Below are positions 8,728-16,376 of a DNA stretch of 64,000 bases, one piece after another. A model generated the notes under the pieces. It made no database searches. It saw nothing but the letters and a program-made list of their open reading frames with translations, and had not been told where the DNA came from. The DNA lies in contig NZ_JBGVSA010000018.1 in assembly GCF_041807905.1 (NCBI RefSeq), positions 18,759 to 82,758 of the forward strand. Direction: 5' to 3'. Every line of letters starts with the position of its first letter. The first letter of the stretch is position 1. This stretch comes from JBGVSA01 sp041807905 (GTDB taxonomy: Bacteria; Pseudomonadota; Gammaproteobacteria; Burkholderiales; Rhodocyclaceae). A program made the translations under genes and the position numbers.

Positions 8728-9685
8728 GATCAGCCAGCACGAGCAGCACTTCGGCCGCCGCGCGGTAGAGCGCGGGCGCCACGGCTGCCGGTGCGCTGCG
8801 CGGCATGAGTGCAAAGCGCGGCGCCGTCGGCGCGGGCAATTGCCCCTGCGCGATGCTGCAGCGGAACAGCCGCAGATCGATGCGCGCCAGGGCGGCGGCA
8901 ATGTGCGAGAGCCGTTCTCGCACGACGGCGACGGCATCGGCGCGTTCGGCGGCGATGCTCAACTGGATGCCGCCGCTCACCCACTGTACGTGGAGCATGA
9001 CGGAGCCCACGCCCGGCAGCCTACATTCGGCGCGGATCGCCAGCATGCGCGCACGGCGCGCAGCCGGTCGGCCGTCGTCTTCGGGATCGGATTGCACCAG
9101 ACGCAACAGCATGGGCTGCCCGCCCCATGCGTAGAGCGGGAATGACCAGCGCTCGATATCGTCGGGCAGGGCCACGCCCGGCTCGCTCACGGGGCTCAGC
9201 ATGCGTGCGCCATAAGCAGGCCCGTCCGGCGACAGGCCCACGGCGTCGCTGCGCCAGCGACCATGCACCAGCGCGCGCCACGTGGCGGCCAATGCCGCGG
9301 CGCTGGGTTCGCGCCATGTGATGCGACGCAGCGCGGTCTGGTCGAGTCGCATGGCGTCCTGATCGGTGAGCGGCATGCGTCGGCTCGTAGCGGCCGCGGC
9401 GACTTGCGTGCGCGTGGTACCAAAGAGTTCGAGTTCGAGCGGATCGGTGGCGAGTACGCGCACCAGCAGTACGTCTCCTTCCTTGAGCCCTTCGCCGTAC
9501 TGGGCGAGCCCGGTGAGACGCAGCGCGCGGCCGTTGTCGGCGGAGACCAGCAGATCGGCGCCGTCGGCTTCGGTCAGCGCCAGCCGCAGGGTTTCTCCCA
9601 CGGATAATCCGTGCGATTGCGCCCGCTGCGCGCGCGACTGCGCGGGTGGCATGTGCACCACCGCCGAAACCCTGTCCAGCGCCAT
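8708..9685 (-). CDS. FliK-like flagellar hook-length control protein (LafE candidate)
   Basis: 325 residues from an ATG with a strong purine-rich ribosome site (GGGGGAG). The C-terminal part has the FliK pattern of a beta-rich stretch then an amphipathic helix (VMLHVQWVSGGIQLSIAA ... VRERLSHIAAALARIDLRL). The N-terminal half has a small beta domain (GDVLLVRVLATDPLELELFG) seen in short betaproteobacterial FliK variants. FliK measures the hook and triggers FlhB switching. It follows the flagellin gene on the same strand, where Flag-2 loci carry lafE. Assignment rests on pattern and position and is moderate. Confidence 0.6.
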   Translation of the reverse strand: MALDRVSAVVHMPPAQSRAQRAQSHGLSVGETLRLALTEADGADLLVSADNGRALRLTGLAQYGEGLKEGDVLLVRVLATDPLELELFGTTRTQVAAAATSRRMPLTDQDAMRLDQTALRRITWREPSAAALAATWRALVHGRWRSDAVGLSPDGPAYGARMLSPVSEPGVALPDDIERWSFPLYAWGGQPMLLRLVQSDPEDDGRPAARRARMLAIRAECRLPGVGSVMLHVQWVSGGIQLSIAAERADAVAVVRERLSHIAAALARIDLRLFRCSIAQGQLPAPTAPRFALMPRSAPAAVAPALYRAAAEVLLVLADLNPASR

Positions 9686-9718
9686 ACGCTCCCCCGTCTT
9701 CCCGCCCGCGCCCTACGC

Positions 9719-9750
9719 AAAAGAAAGGCCAGCCCATGCAGCGGCTGGCC
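9719..9750 (-). terminator. Intrinsic terminator after the flagellin gene
   Basis: On the minus strand GGCCAGCC / GGCTGGCC form an 8-bp stem (plus positions 9727-9734 with 9743-9750) followed by TTTCTTTT. It ends the flagellin transcript 50 nt past its stop and lies just upstream of the FliK-like gene. Confidence 0.8.
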
Positions 9751-9803
9751 CGGTCGACAAACGCCCCGCCCGCAAGGGCGAAGCGCCGTTCATGCTGAGT
9801 GCA

Positions 9804-10697
9804 TTACTGCATCAGCGACAGCACGAGCTGCGACATGCTGCTGCTTTGCTTGAGCATCGAGGTGCTGGCTTGCATGAGCAGTTGCTTGGAGGTCATGTTG
9901 GCCGTCTCGGACGCGTAATCCACGTCCATGATGCGGCTACGTGCCTGGGTGGTGTTGGTGCTCATGTTCGACAGGTTGTTGTAGACATGGTCCAGACGGT
10001 TGGACGCAGCACCCAGCGAAGCGCGCAGCGAACCGACGTCGTCCAGTGCCTTGGAGATGTCGTCGATCTTGGTGTTGGCACTCGTGGTGGTGGTGATTTC
10101 GGTACCGACCGTGGTCACCGCGGCGGCCGCATAGTGCGTGCTCAGGCCGCTCAGCTTGGTGCCGGCCAGCGTTGCCAGGGCGGCGTTCACGTCCACCGAC
10201 ATGGTTTCGGACTTGGCCGCGCCGATCTGGAACGTCATGGCTGCGGACAGCTTGCCGCCCGTGCCGTCAACCTTGGTGCCGTCGGAGAACAGGTTGGCGC
10301 CGCCGAAGGAGGTGTTCTTGACGATGTTGGCCAGTTCTTCGCCCAGCGCATCGTATTCCGATTGCATGGATTTCTTGTCGTCCGAGCTGGAGGAATCGGA
10401 CGCGGCTTCGGTCGCCAGATCCTTCATGCGCAGCAGGATGTCGGAGACTTCGTTGAAGGCGCCTTCAGCGGTCTGCATCATCGAGATGCCGTTCTGCGTG
10501 TTGCGCATTGCAACGGCCATGCCGCGCGTTTGCGAGTTCAGGCGGGTGGCGATCTGCAGGCCGGCGGCGTCGTCCATCGCCGAGTTGATGCGATAGCCCG
10601 TGCCCAGGCGGGTCATCGAGGTGGACAGTTGCTTCTGGACAGAGCCGACCGCGTTCTGCGAGGTCAGCGCTGCGGCATTGGTGTGAAGACTCAGCAT
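9804..10697 (-). CDS. Lateral-type flagellin (LafA-like)
   Basis: 297 residues. The start is the ATG at MLSLHTNAAAL behind AGGAG; upstream in-frame codons do not belong to it. The N-terminal D0/D1 (LSTSMTRLGTGYRINSAMDDAAGLQIATRL) and the C-terminal D0 (SNMSTNTTQARSRIMDVDYASETANMTSKQLL) are conserved, with a short variable centre. The MLSLHTN opening is typical of lateral (LafA/Flag-2) flagellins rather than of FliC (MAQVINTN). It forms the filament exported by the machinery encoded at 2.4-8.7 kb. It is monocistronic by the strong terminator that follows. No convincing sigma28 site was seen upstream. Confidence 0.93.
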   Translation of the reverse strand: MLSLHTNAAALTSQNAVGSVQKQLSTSMTRLGTGYRINSAMDDAAGLQIATRLNSQTRGMAVAMRNTQNGISMMQTAEGAFNEVSDILLRMKDLATEAASDSSSSDDKKSMQSEYDALGEELANIVKNTSFGGANLFSDGTKVDGTGGKLSAAMTFQIGAAKSETMSVDVNAALATLAGTKLSGLSTHYAAAAVTTVGTEITTTTSANTKIDDISKALDDVGSLRASLGAASNRLDHVYNNLSNMSTNTTQARSRIMDVDYASETANMTSKQLLMQASTSMLKQSSSMSQLVLSLMQ

Positions 10698-10814
10698 GAC
10701 AATACTCCTGATTGGAATTCGGACAGTCGGAGCACCGGTTTCAGCGCCCTCTACTGCACAGGGCGACACCATGCCGGGGGCACTTAAATCTTTCGCTGGG
10801 GAAATGCGGTTCGG

Positions 10815-11510
10815 CTAGAGCACCGACCAGAGACGCGAGGTGGACATCGCGCGATGGGCCACGCCTTCCTCCCACAGGCGCACGCCGCCGGCGAAGGCGT
10901 CTTCGTTGCCGCCGCGGCGGGTCCTGTCAGGCAACGGATCGACGAGTGCGGCATTGCCGCCGCCGAGCAGAACATAGTCGGCGAGGAGGGCCAGCCGGAA
11001 GCACTCCACCCAACGCCGCACAAGGTGCAGCCATGCGTCGCGCCCGTTTTCGTCGAGCGCGGCCTGGCCGATGCGGTTGAACAGGATGTCGCCGTCGCAG
11101 GGCAGCTCGCCCAGTTCGAGCGGCAGCACCAGGCCGTCGTCGACCAGCGCGGCGCCAAGCCCTGTGCCCAGTCCGAGGAACAGCATCTTGCCGCCTTCGT
11201 AGCCGCCCAGCGCTTGCAGTACGGCATCGTTGGCGACCTTGACCGGGCGCTCGAAGGCGGCCTCGAAGTCGAAGCCGACCCAGCCACCGGACAGATTGCC
11301 GGGCTCGTCGCACGGACCGCCCGGCCCGACGCGCCCCGGATAGCCGATCGAGACGACGTCATAGTCCCAGCCCGCACGGCATTCGGCCACGCCCGCCATG
11401 AGCGCCTGCGGCGTCAGATGCGGGCCGGACTCGAAGCGGCGGACCTCGCCGCTGGGCATGTGGCAGACCTTGACGAAACTGCCTCCGATGTCGACCACCA
11501 GTACGTTCAC
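10815..11510 (-). CDS. ROK-family sugar kinase (polyphosphate glucokinase-like)
   Basis: 231 residues from GTG with a GGGAG ribosome site. It carries the actin-fold phosphate motif VVDIGGSFVKV, a GLGTGLGAALV glycine motif, the ELGELPCDGD stretch in place of the usual GHxxxD region, and a C-terminal ADYVLLGGG adenosine motif. Most similar in layout to short ROK/PPGK-type kinases that phosphorylate glucose or related sugars in the cytosol; the substrate is unproven. It stands alone between the flagellin and the divergent cyclase gene. Confidence 0.75.
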   Translation of the reverse strand: MNVLVVDIGGSFVKVCHMPSGEVRRFESGPHLTPQALMAGVAECRAGWDYDVVSIGYPGRVGPGGPCDEPGNLSGGWVGFDFEAAFERPVKVANDAVLQALGGYEGGKMLFLGLGTGLGAALVDDGLVLPLELGELPCDGDILFNRIGQAALDENGRDAWLHLVRRWVECFRLALLADYVLLGGGNAALVDPLPDRTRRGGNEDAFAGGVRLWEEGVAHRAMSTSRLWSVL

Positions 11511-11717
11511 GACAGGGCTCCCGTCAGACGTTTTATGCCAGTCCCAGCAAGCTGCGCTCCCAGCCCGGAGGTGCGCTGGTCTGCCCCGCAGGACACGGGC
11601 AGAATGGCGGCGGCAGGTTCAGGCGCCACGGCGCCGCAAAAACCCTGGAGAGCGGAACAAACCGCCGGGGACAGAGCACGCAATGATCGGAGGACGAGGG
11701 CTTCGGCCCCGGATGGC

Positions 11718-13403
11718 ATGCGTCGTATCACTTTTGCTGAATACCTGCGCAACGGCGCGTGCATCGCGCTGACCTGCCTTGCGCTCGTTCTGGCCACAAC
11801 GGCTCGCGCCCACGCGGCAGCACAACTGTCGGGCGCCGGACCCGTGGACATCGGCCTGCGCGGCCATTATTTCGTGTCCGAAGCGCCACCTCCGGCAAAA
11901 GCCGGGGACATCGATGCCTGGCTTCGGCAGGCGAGGCCCGTCGCACGGCCAAGCATGCTCGGCGGACGCTACTGGTTGTACACGGATGTCTACGTGGCGG
12001 GCGAACAGCATGACTGGGTTTTCGACGTCGGCAACACGCTGGTGGCTTCCATCGATGCCTGGGTGTTCGGGCCGGACGGCAAGGTGCAGACGATTCACAC
12101 CGGCTACGACGCGCCGCGCACGTACACGTTGCATTACGGCCAGCCCGTGGCCTTTGCGCAAGCCGGCGCCTATCGCGTGCTGGTGAATTTCGACAGCCCC
12201 TACTTCCGCGCTTATCCGTCGTTCAAGTTGTGGCCGCAGGCCACTTACGGCGAACACGTCCTGCTGCGCAACGTGATCGCGCTGGGCTGCTTCGGCGCGC
12301 TGCTGGCACTCGCCGTGTTCAATCTGTTCGTGTTCTTGGCGATGCGCGACCGCGCGCAGTTGTACTACGCCGCCTACCTGCTCGCCTATGCCGCAGGCTG
12401 GGCGTTCGTCTTCAACGTGCCGCGCGACGTATTCGGCACGCAGGGGCTGCACTGGATCTATGTGCCGTTCTTCCTGCTGCCGGTGCTGAACACGCTGTTC
12501 TACCTGCGCTTCCTGAATCTGGCCGAGTATTCGCCACGACTGGCCCGCTGGAGCCGCATCAATCTGGTGCTGCCGCTGGTGCTGCTGCCCAGTTGCTTCG
12601 TGGCGCTGTCGTACGCGCACACGCTCGCTACGATCGTCATTTCGATATGGCTGGCGCTGGCGCTGGCCAGCGGGATCGCGTGTCTGCGGGCGGGCTATCT
12701 GCCGGCGCGGTATTTCGTCCTCGCTTTCGTCGCGCTGATCGTGCCGGCGTTGCTGATCCTGCCCGCCAACCTGGGGCTGGCGCCCGAGCTGGTGGACAAC
12801 GAACTGATGACTCTCATCGGCGGCACCGCCGACGGGGTGCTGCTGGCTTTCGCGCTGGCCGATCGATACCGGCTGCTGGCGCGCCAGAAGGATGAATACG
12901 TCGCGCGGCTCGACGCGGCACTGAGGCTGGCGACGACCGACGGGCTGACAGGAGTGGGCAACCGCCACGCGTTCGACGACTACCTGCGCCACCATGTCGT
13001 GCTCGGCCAGGAAGCCGGCGAAGAGGAGCACGTGATGGCACTGATCGACATGGACGGCCTCAAGCACGTCAACGATCACTTCGGCCACACGGTGGGCGAC
13101 CGGTTGCTGCGCAACCTGGCGCAGTTCCTGAACGAGCGCGTGGCGCCGCTTGGCAGGGTTTTCCGCCTGGGCGGCGACGAATTCGCCGTGCTGACGCGGC
13201 AGGCGCATGTCGCCAGCATCGAAGCGGCCCTGGTCGAGGCCGAACGCGAAATCGTGCAGCGCACCTGCCCGCAAGCCGGCTTGAGCTACGGCTTTGCGCG
13301 CGCGGGCGAAGCCGCCACGACCGGCGTGCTGATGACGCTGGCCGATACGCGCATGTACTTGCGCAAGGGCGAACGCCGGCAGGCGCGCGCGCGCTCTGCC
13401 TGA
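11718..13403 (+). CDS. 7TMR-DISM membrane diguanylate cyclase (GGDEF)
   Basis: 562 residues. Order: signal peptide (to about residue 34), a periplasmic 7TMR-DISMED2 jelly-roll domain (about 40-180), seven membrane helices (about 190-395), and a cytosolic GGDEF domain with an intact GGDEF at residues 485-489 and upstream TDGLTGVGNRHAF. Predicted to make c-di-GMP in response to a periplasmic, perhaps carbohydrate, signal. The RxxD inhibitory site is absent (APLG at that position). The start was chosen at the ATG before a clear signal peptide; the frame is open much further upstream but that part runs antisense to the ROK gene. It lies close to a flagellar locus with a c-di-GMP riboswitch, which suggests a link. 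Confidence 0.9.
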   Translation: MRRITFAEYLRNGACIALTCLALVLATTARAHAAAQLSGAGPVDIGLRGHYFVSEAPPPAKAGDIDAWLRQARPVARPSMLGGRYWLYTDVYVAGEQHDWVFDVGNTLVASIDAWVFGPDGKVQTIHTGYDAPRTYTLHYGQPVAFAQAGAYRVLVNFDSPYFRAYPSFKLWPQATYGEHVLLRNVIALGCFGALLALAVFNLFVFLAMRDRAQLYYAAYLLAYAAGWAFVFNVPRDVFGTQGLHWIYVPFFLLPVLNTLFYLRFLNLAEYSPRLARWSRINLVLPLVLLPSCFVALSYAHTLATIVISIWLALALASGIACLRAGYLPARYFVLAFVALIVPALLILPANLGLAPELVDNELMTLIGGTADGVLLAFALADRYRLLARQKDEYVARLDAALRLATTDGLTGVGNRHAFDDYLRHHVVLGQEAGEEEHVMALIDMDGLKHVNDHFGHTVGDRLLRNLAQFLNERVAPLGRVFRLGGDEFAVLTRQAHVASIEAALVEAEREIVQRTCPQAGLSYGFARAGEAATTGVLMTLADTRMYLRKGERRQARARSA

Positions 13404-13517
13404 ACAGACAATCCGACAGGATCAGGCAAGTCTTGTGCAGGAACAGGCACGCGCGCCAAGCGGCGCTGCCGGACAATGGCGTGGCTTCGGAAAGCACCTC
13501 AATCCAAGGAGATTCGC

Positions 13518-14579
13518 ATGCCCCTGAACGTTCGCGGCTATGCCGCCGCATCGGCCACCTCGGCCCTGGCGCCTTACTCTTTCAACCGCCGCGACATGCG
13601 CGCCAATGACGTGGAGATCGAAATCCTCTACTGCGGCGTATGTCACTCCGACATCCACCAGGCGCGCAACGAATGGCACAACAGCCTGTACCCGATGGTG
13701 CCGGGCCATGAGATCGTCGGCCGCGTGGCGCGCGTCGGCAGCAAGGTCAGCACTTTCAAGGCGGGCGATTTCGTCGGCGTGGGCTGCATGGTCGATTCAT
13801 GCCAGCACTGCGCGTCGTGCGCGGAAGGGCTCGAACAATATTGCGAAGAGCACGCCACGTGGACCTACAACGACACCGATCGTCACGACGGCCTGCCGAC
13901 CTTCGGCGGCTATTCGGAACGCATCGTGGTGTCCGACAAGTTCGTGCTGCGCATGCCGGACGGCGTCGATCTGAAGACTGCCGCGCCCCTGCTGTGCGCC
14001 GGCATCACGACGTGGTCGCCGCTGCGTCATTGGAAGGTCGGCGCGGGCAGCCGCGTGGCCGTGGTCGGCCTGGGCGGACTCGGGCATATGGGCATCAAGT
14101 TCGCCAAGGCGCTCGGCGCCGAAGTGACGCTGTTCACGCGCTCCCCCGGCAAGGAGGCCGACGCGCGCCGGCTGGGTGCCGACCACGTGGTGCTGTCGAC
14201 GGACGATGCGCAGATGAAGGCGGTGGCGAGCCACTTCGATTTCATCCTCGATACCGTACCGCACGAACACGACATCAACCCGTACCTGCTGACGCTGCGA
14301 CGCGACGGTGCGCTGGTGCTGGTGGGGCTGCTCGGTCCCCTCAATCCGCCGGCCAACGCAGCGTACGTCATCGGCGGGCGGCGCACGGTCAGCGGGTCGG
14401 CCATCGGCGGCATCGCCGAGACGCAGGAGATGCTCGACTTCTGCGCAGAACACGGCATCGGTTGCGACATCGAGATGATCGATATCCAGGACATCAACGG
14501 CGCCTACGAACGGATGCTGCGTAGCGATGTGAAGTACCGCTTCGTGATCGACATCGCCTCGCTTCGCAAGGCGGCGTAG
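13518..14579 (+). CDS. Zinc-dependent NAD(P)-dependent alcohol dehydrogenase (YahK/CAD family)
   Basis: 353 residues from an ATG behind AAGGAG. Catalytic zinc ligands are seen in CGVCHSD and GHEIVGRV; the structural zinc cysteines in CxxCxxC (CQHCASC) plus a later Cys; the Rossmann motif is GLGGLGHMG. This family reduces aldehydes (broad range, often aromatic or aliphatic) to alcohols using NADPH. It stands as a single gene. Confidence 0.9.
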   Translation: MPLNVRGYAAASATSALAPYSFNRRDMRANDVEIEILYCGVCHSDIHQARNEWHNSLYPMVPGHEIVGRVARVGSKVSTFKAGDFVGVGCMVDSCQHCASCAEGLEQYCEEHATWTYNDTDRHDGLPTFGGYSERIVVSDKFVLRMPDGVDLKTAAPLLCAGITTWSPLRHWKVGAGSRVAVVGLGGLGHMGIKFAKALGAEVTLFTRSPGKEADARRLGADHVVLSTDDAQMKAVASHFDFILDTVPHEHDINPYLLTLRRDGALVLVGLLGPLNPPANAAYVIGGRRTVSGSAIGGIAETQEMLDFCAEHGIGCDIEMIDIQDINGAYERMLRSDVKYRFVIDIASLRKAA

Positions 14580-14675
14580 GCAGCTTTCCGCCCATCGGGC
14601 TGCGTGTGGCAGTCATGCCCAGGCAGCCCGCGTCTGCGATACTGTCGCCCTTCTTTTTTGTACGAGGACCAGGCC

Positions 14676-15653
14676 ATGAAGACGATCCGCTGGGGCATCA
14701 TCGGTTGCGGGGACGTCACCGAAGTAAAGAGTGGCCCAGGCTTCCAGAAGGCGGAGCATTCCTCGCTGGTGGCCGTCATGCGCCGCAATGGCGAGCTGGC
14801 TGCCGACTACGCGCGGCGCCATGGCGTGCCGCGCTGGTACGACAACGCCGAAGCGCTCATCGCCGATCCCGAGGTCGATGCCGTCTACGTCGCCACGCCG
14901 CCGGCGCCGCACAAGGACTACACCTTGATGTGCGCTGCCGTGGGCAAGCCGGTCTACGTTGAAAAGCCGATGGCCATGAACCACGCCGAGTGCGTGGACA
15001 TGGTCGACGCGTGCCGTCGCGCGGGTGTGCCGCTGTTCGTTGCGTACTATCGCCGTGCGCTGGCGCGCTTCGTGAAGATCAAGGAGCTGATCGACGGTGG
15101 CGCCATCGGCGCGCCGCGCTTTGTGAACGTGGTCTATCACCGGCCCGCGTCCGAATCCGATCGCGACCCGGCACAGAACTGGCGCATCGATCCGGCCGTT
15201 GCCGGCGGCGGGTATTTTCTCGATCTCGCGTCGCACATGCTCGACTTCCTCGACCATGCGCTGGGCCCCATCGCCCACGCTTCGGGCCAAGGGGGCAACC
15301 AGGCAGGTCTGTACAAGGCCGAGGACATCGTGACGGGCAGCTTCGTGTTCGAGTCCGGCGTACAGGGTAGCGGCGTGTGGTGCTTCGACAGTTTCGGCCG
15401 GCGCGACGAGACGACGATCGTGGGCACGCGCGGCAGCCTGCGCTATGCGACCTTCGACGACAGTCCCGTGCTATTGACCACCGAAGCCGGCACGGAGGAA
15501 TTCGTCATCCCCTATCCGGCCCATGTCCACCAGCCGCTGATCCAGACCATCGTCGACCAGCTCAATGGCCAGGGGCTGTGCCCCAGCACTGGCGAGAGCG
15601 CGGCGCGTACTTCGCGCGTGATGGATCTGTTGCTCGGGGACTACTACCGTTGA
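14676..15653 (+). CDS. Gfo/Idh/MocA-family oxidoreductase
   Basis: 325 residues with an N-terminal Rossmann fold (WGIIGCGDV) and the family EKPMA motif (VYVEKPMAMN) whose Lys contacts nicotinamide and substrate; a C-terminal alpha/beta domain follows. The start is the ATG behind ACGAGGACC. Substrates in this family are usually sugars or inositols; nothing here tells which. Confidence 0.88.
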   Translation: MKTIRWGIIGCGDVTEVKSGPGFQKAEHSSLVAVMRRNGELAADYARRHGVPRWYDNAEALIADPEVDAVYVATPPAPHKDYTLMCAAVGKPVYVEKPMAMNHAECVDMVDACRRAGVPLFVAYYRRALARFVKIKELIDGGAIGAPRFVNVVYHRPASESDRDPAQNWRIDPAVAGGGYFLDLASHMLDFLDHALGPIAHASGQGGNQAGLYKAEDIVTGSFVFESGVQGSGVWCFDSFGRRDETTIVGTRGSLRYATFDDSPVLLTTEAGTEEFVIPYPAHVHQPLIQTIVDQLNGQGLCPSTGESAARTSRVMDLLLGDYYR

Positions 15654-15669
15654 GCGGTGCGCGCGCCGG

Positions 15670-16167
15670 TCACTCGGCCCGCGCGCACAGACCCAGCAGC
15701 GCGTTGCGGGCGGCCTGTCGCCGTACCGCCTGACGGTCGCCCGCGTAGTGATGAGTGACCGCCACGCCCGGCGCGCTGCGCGAGCCCCAGGCCAGGCACA
15801 CGGTGCCGACCGGTTTCTGCGCCGTGCCGCCGCTCGGGCCGGCTATGCCCGAGATCGCCACCGCCACGTCGGCGCGCGAGCGCGCCAGCGCGCCGGCGAC
15901 CATTTCCAGCACCGTCGCCTCGCTGACCGCGCCGTGCTTGGCGAGCGTGTCCGGGCGCACGTCGAGCATTTCGATCTTGGCTTCGTTCGAATAGGTGACG
16001 AAGCCGCGCTCGAACCAGTCGCTCGATCCGGCTATTTCGGTGATCAGCGCGCTGACCAGCCCGCCGGTGCACGATTCGGCCGACGCCATCCGCCAGCCCC
16101 GGGCGCGCAACATGGCGCCGGCCTCGGCAGCCTGCTCGATCAGACGGTCCAGCGGGATGGATTCCAT
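15670..16167 (-). CDS. pncC: Nicotinamide-nucleotide amidohydrolase PncC (CinA C-terminal type)
   Basis: 165 residues, the stand-alone CinA C-terminal domain, with the signature SAESCTGGLVSALIT and ISGIAGPSGGTAQKPVGTV. It deamidates NMN to nicotinate mononucleotide in pyridine-nucleotide recycling. The ATG start follows GGAGAG. In many relatives it ends the pgpA operon; here it is separated from pgpA by the nrd genes and the repeat region. It converges with the Gfo/Idh/MocA gene. Confidence 0.92.
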   Translation of the reverse strand: MESIPLDRLIEQAAEAGAMLRARGWRMASAESCTGGLVSALITEIAGSSDWFERGFVTYSNEAKIEMLDVRPDTLAKHGAVSEATVLEMVAGALARSRADVAVAISGIAGPSGGTAQKPVGTVCLAWGSRSAPGVAVTHHYAGDRQAVRRQAARNALLGLCARAE

Positions 16168-16288
16168 GGGGCTCTCCGGTATCTGGCGTGACGCGCGAAG
16201 GGGCATCTTACCGCCTGTACACGTCTTGCACGGCGCGCGGTGCCGCCCTTCCGTACAGGCTCGGCACATTCCGACGCGCCCTCAGAAG

Positions 16289-16302
16289 TTGACCCAACTC
16301 AA
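16289..16302 (+). promoter_or_regulatory. FNR/Anr-like box upstream of nrdD
   Basis: TTGACCCAACTCAA keeps both half-sites of the FNR/Anr consensus TTGAT-N4-ATCAA except the innermost base on each side (8 of 10). It lies about 75 bp before the nrdD start. Oxygen control fits an anaerobic reductase. Confidence 0.5.
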
Positions 16303-16376
16303 ACTATTCACCTCTCCTGCGCGCGACCATCTGCGGCGGCCTACTACATCTAGTCGCCTCAAGGGCCCCGCACCCC

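Noticed and set aside
10854..11717. Upstream in-frame extension of the diguanylate cyclase gene
   Set aside because: It is antisense to the ROK kinase gene, and a normal signal peptide begins at 11718.
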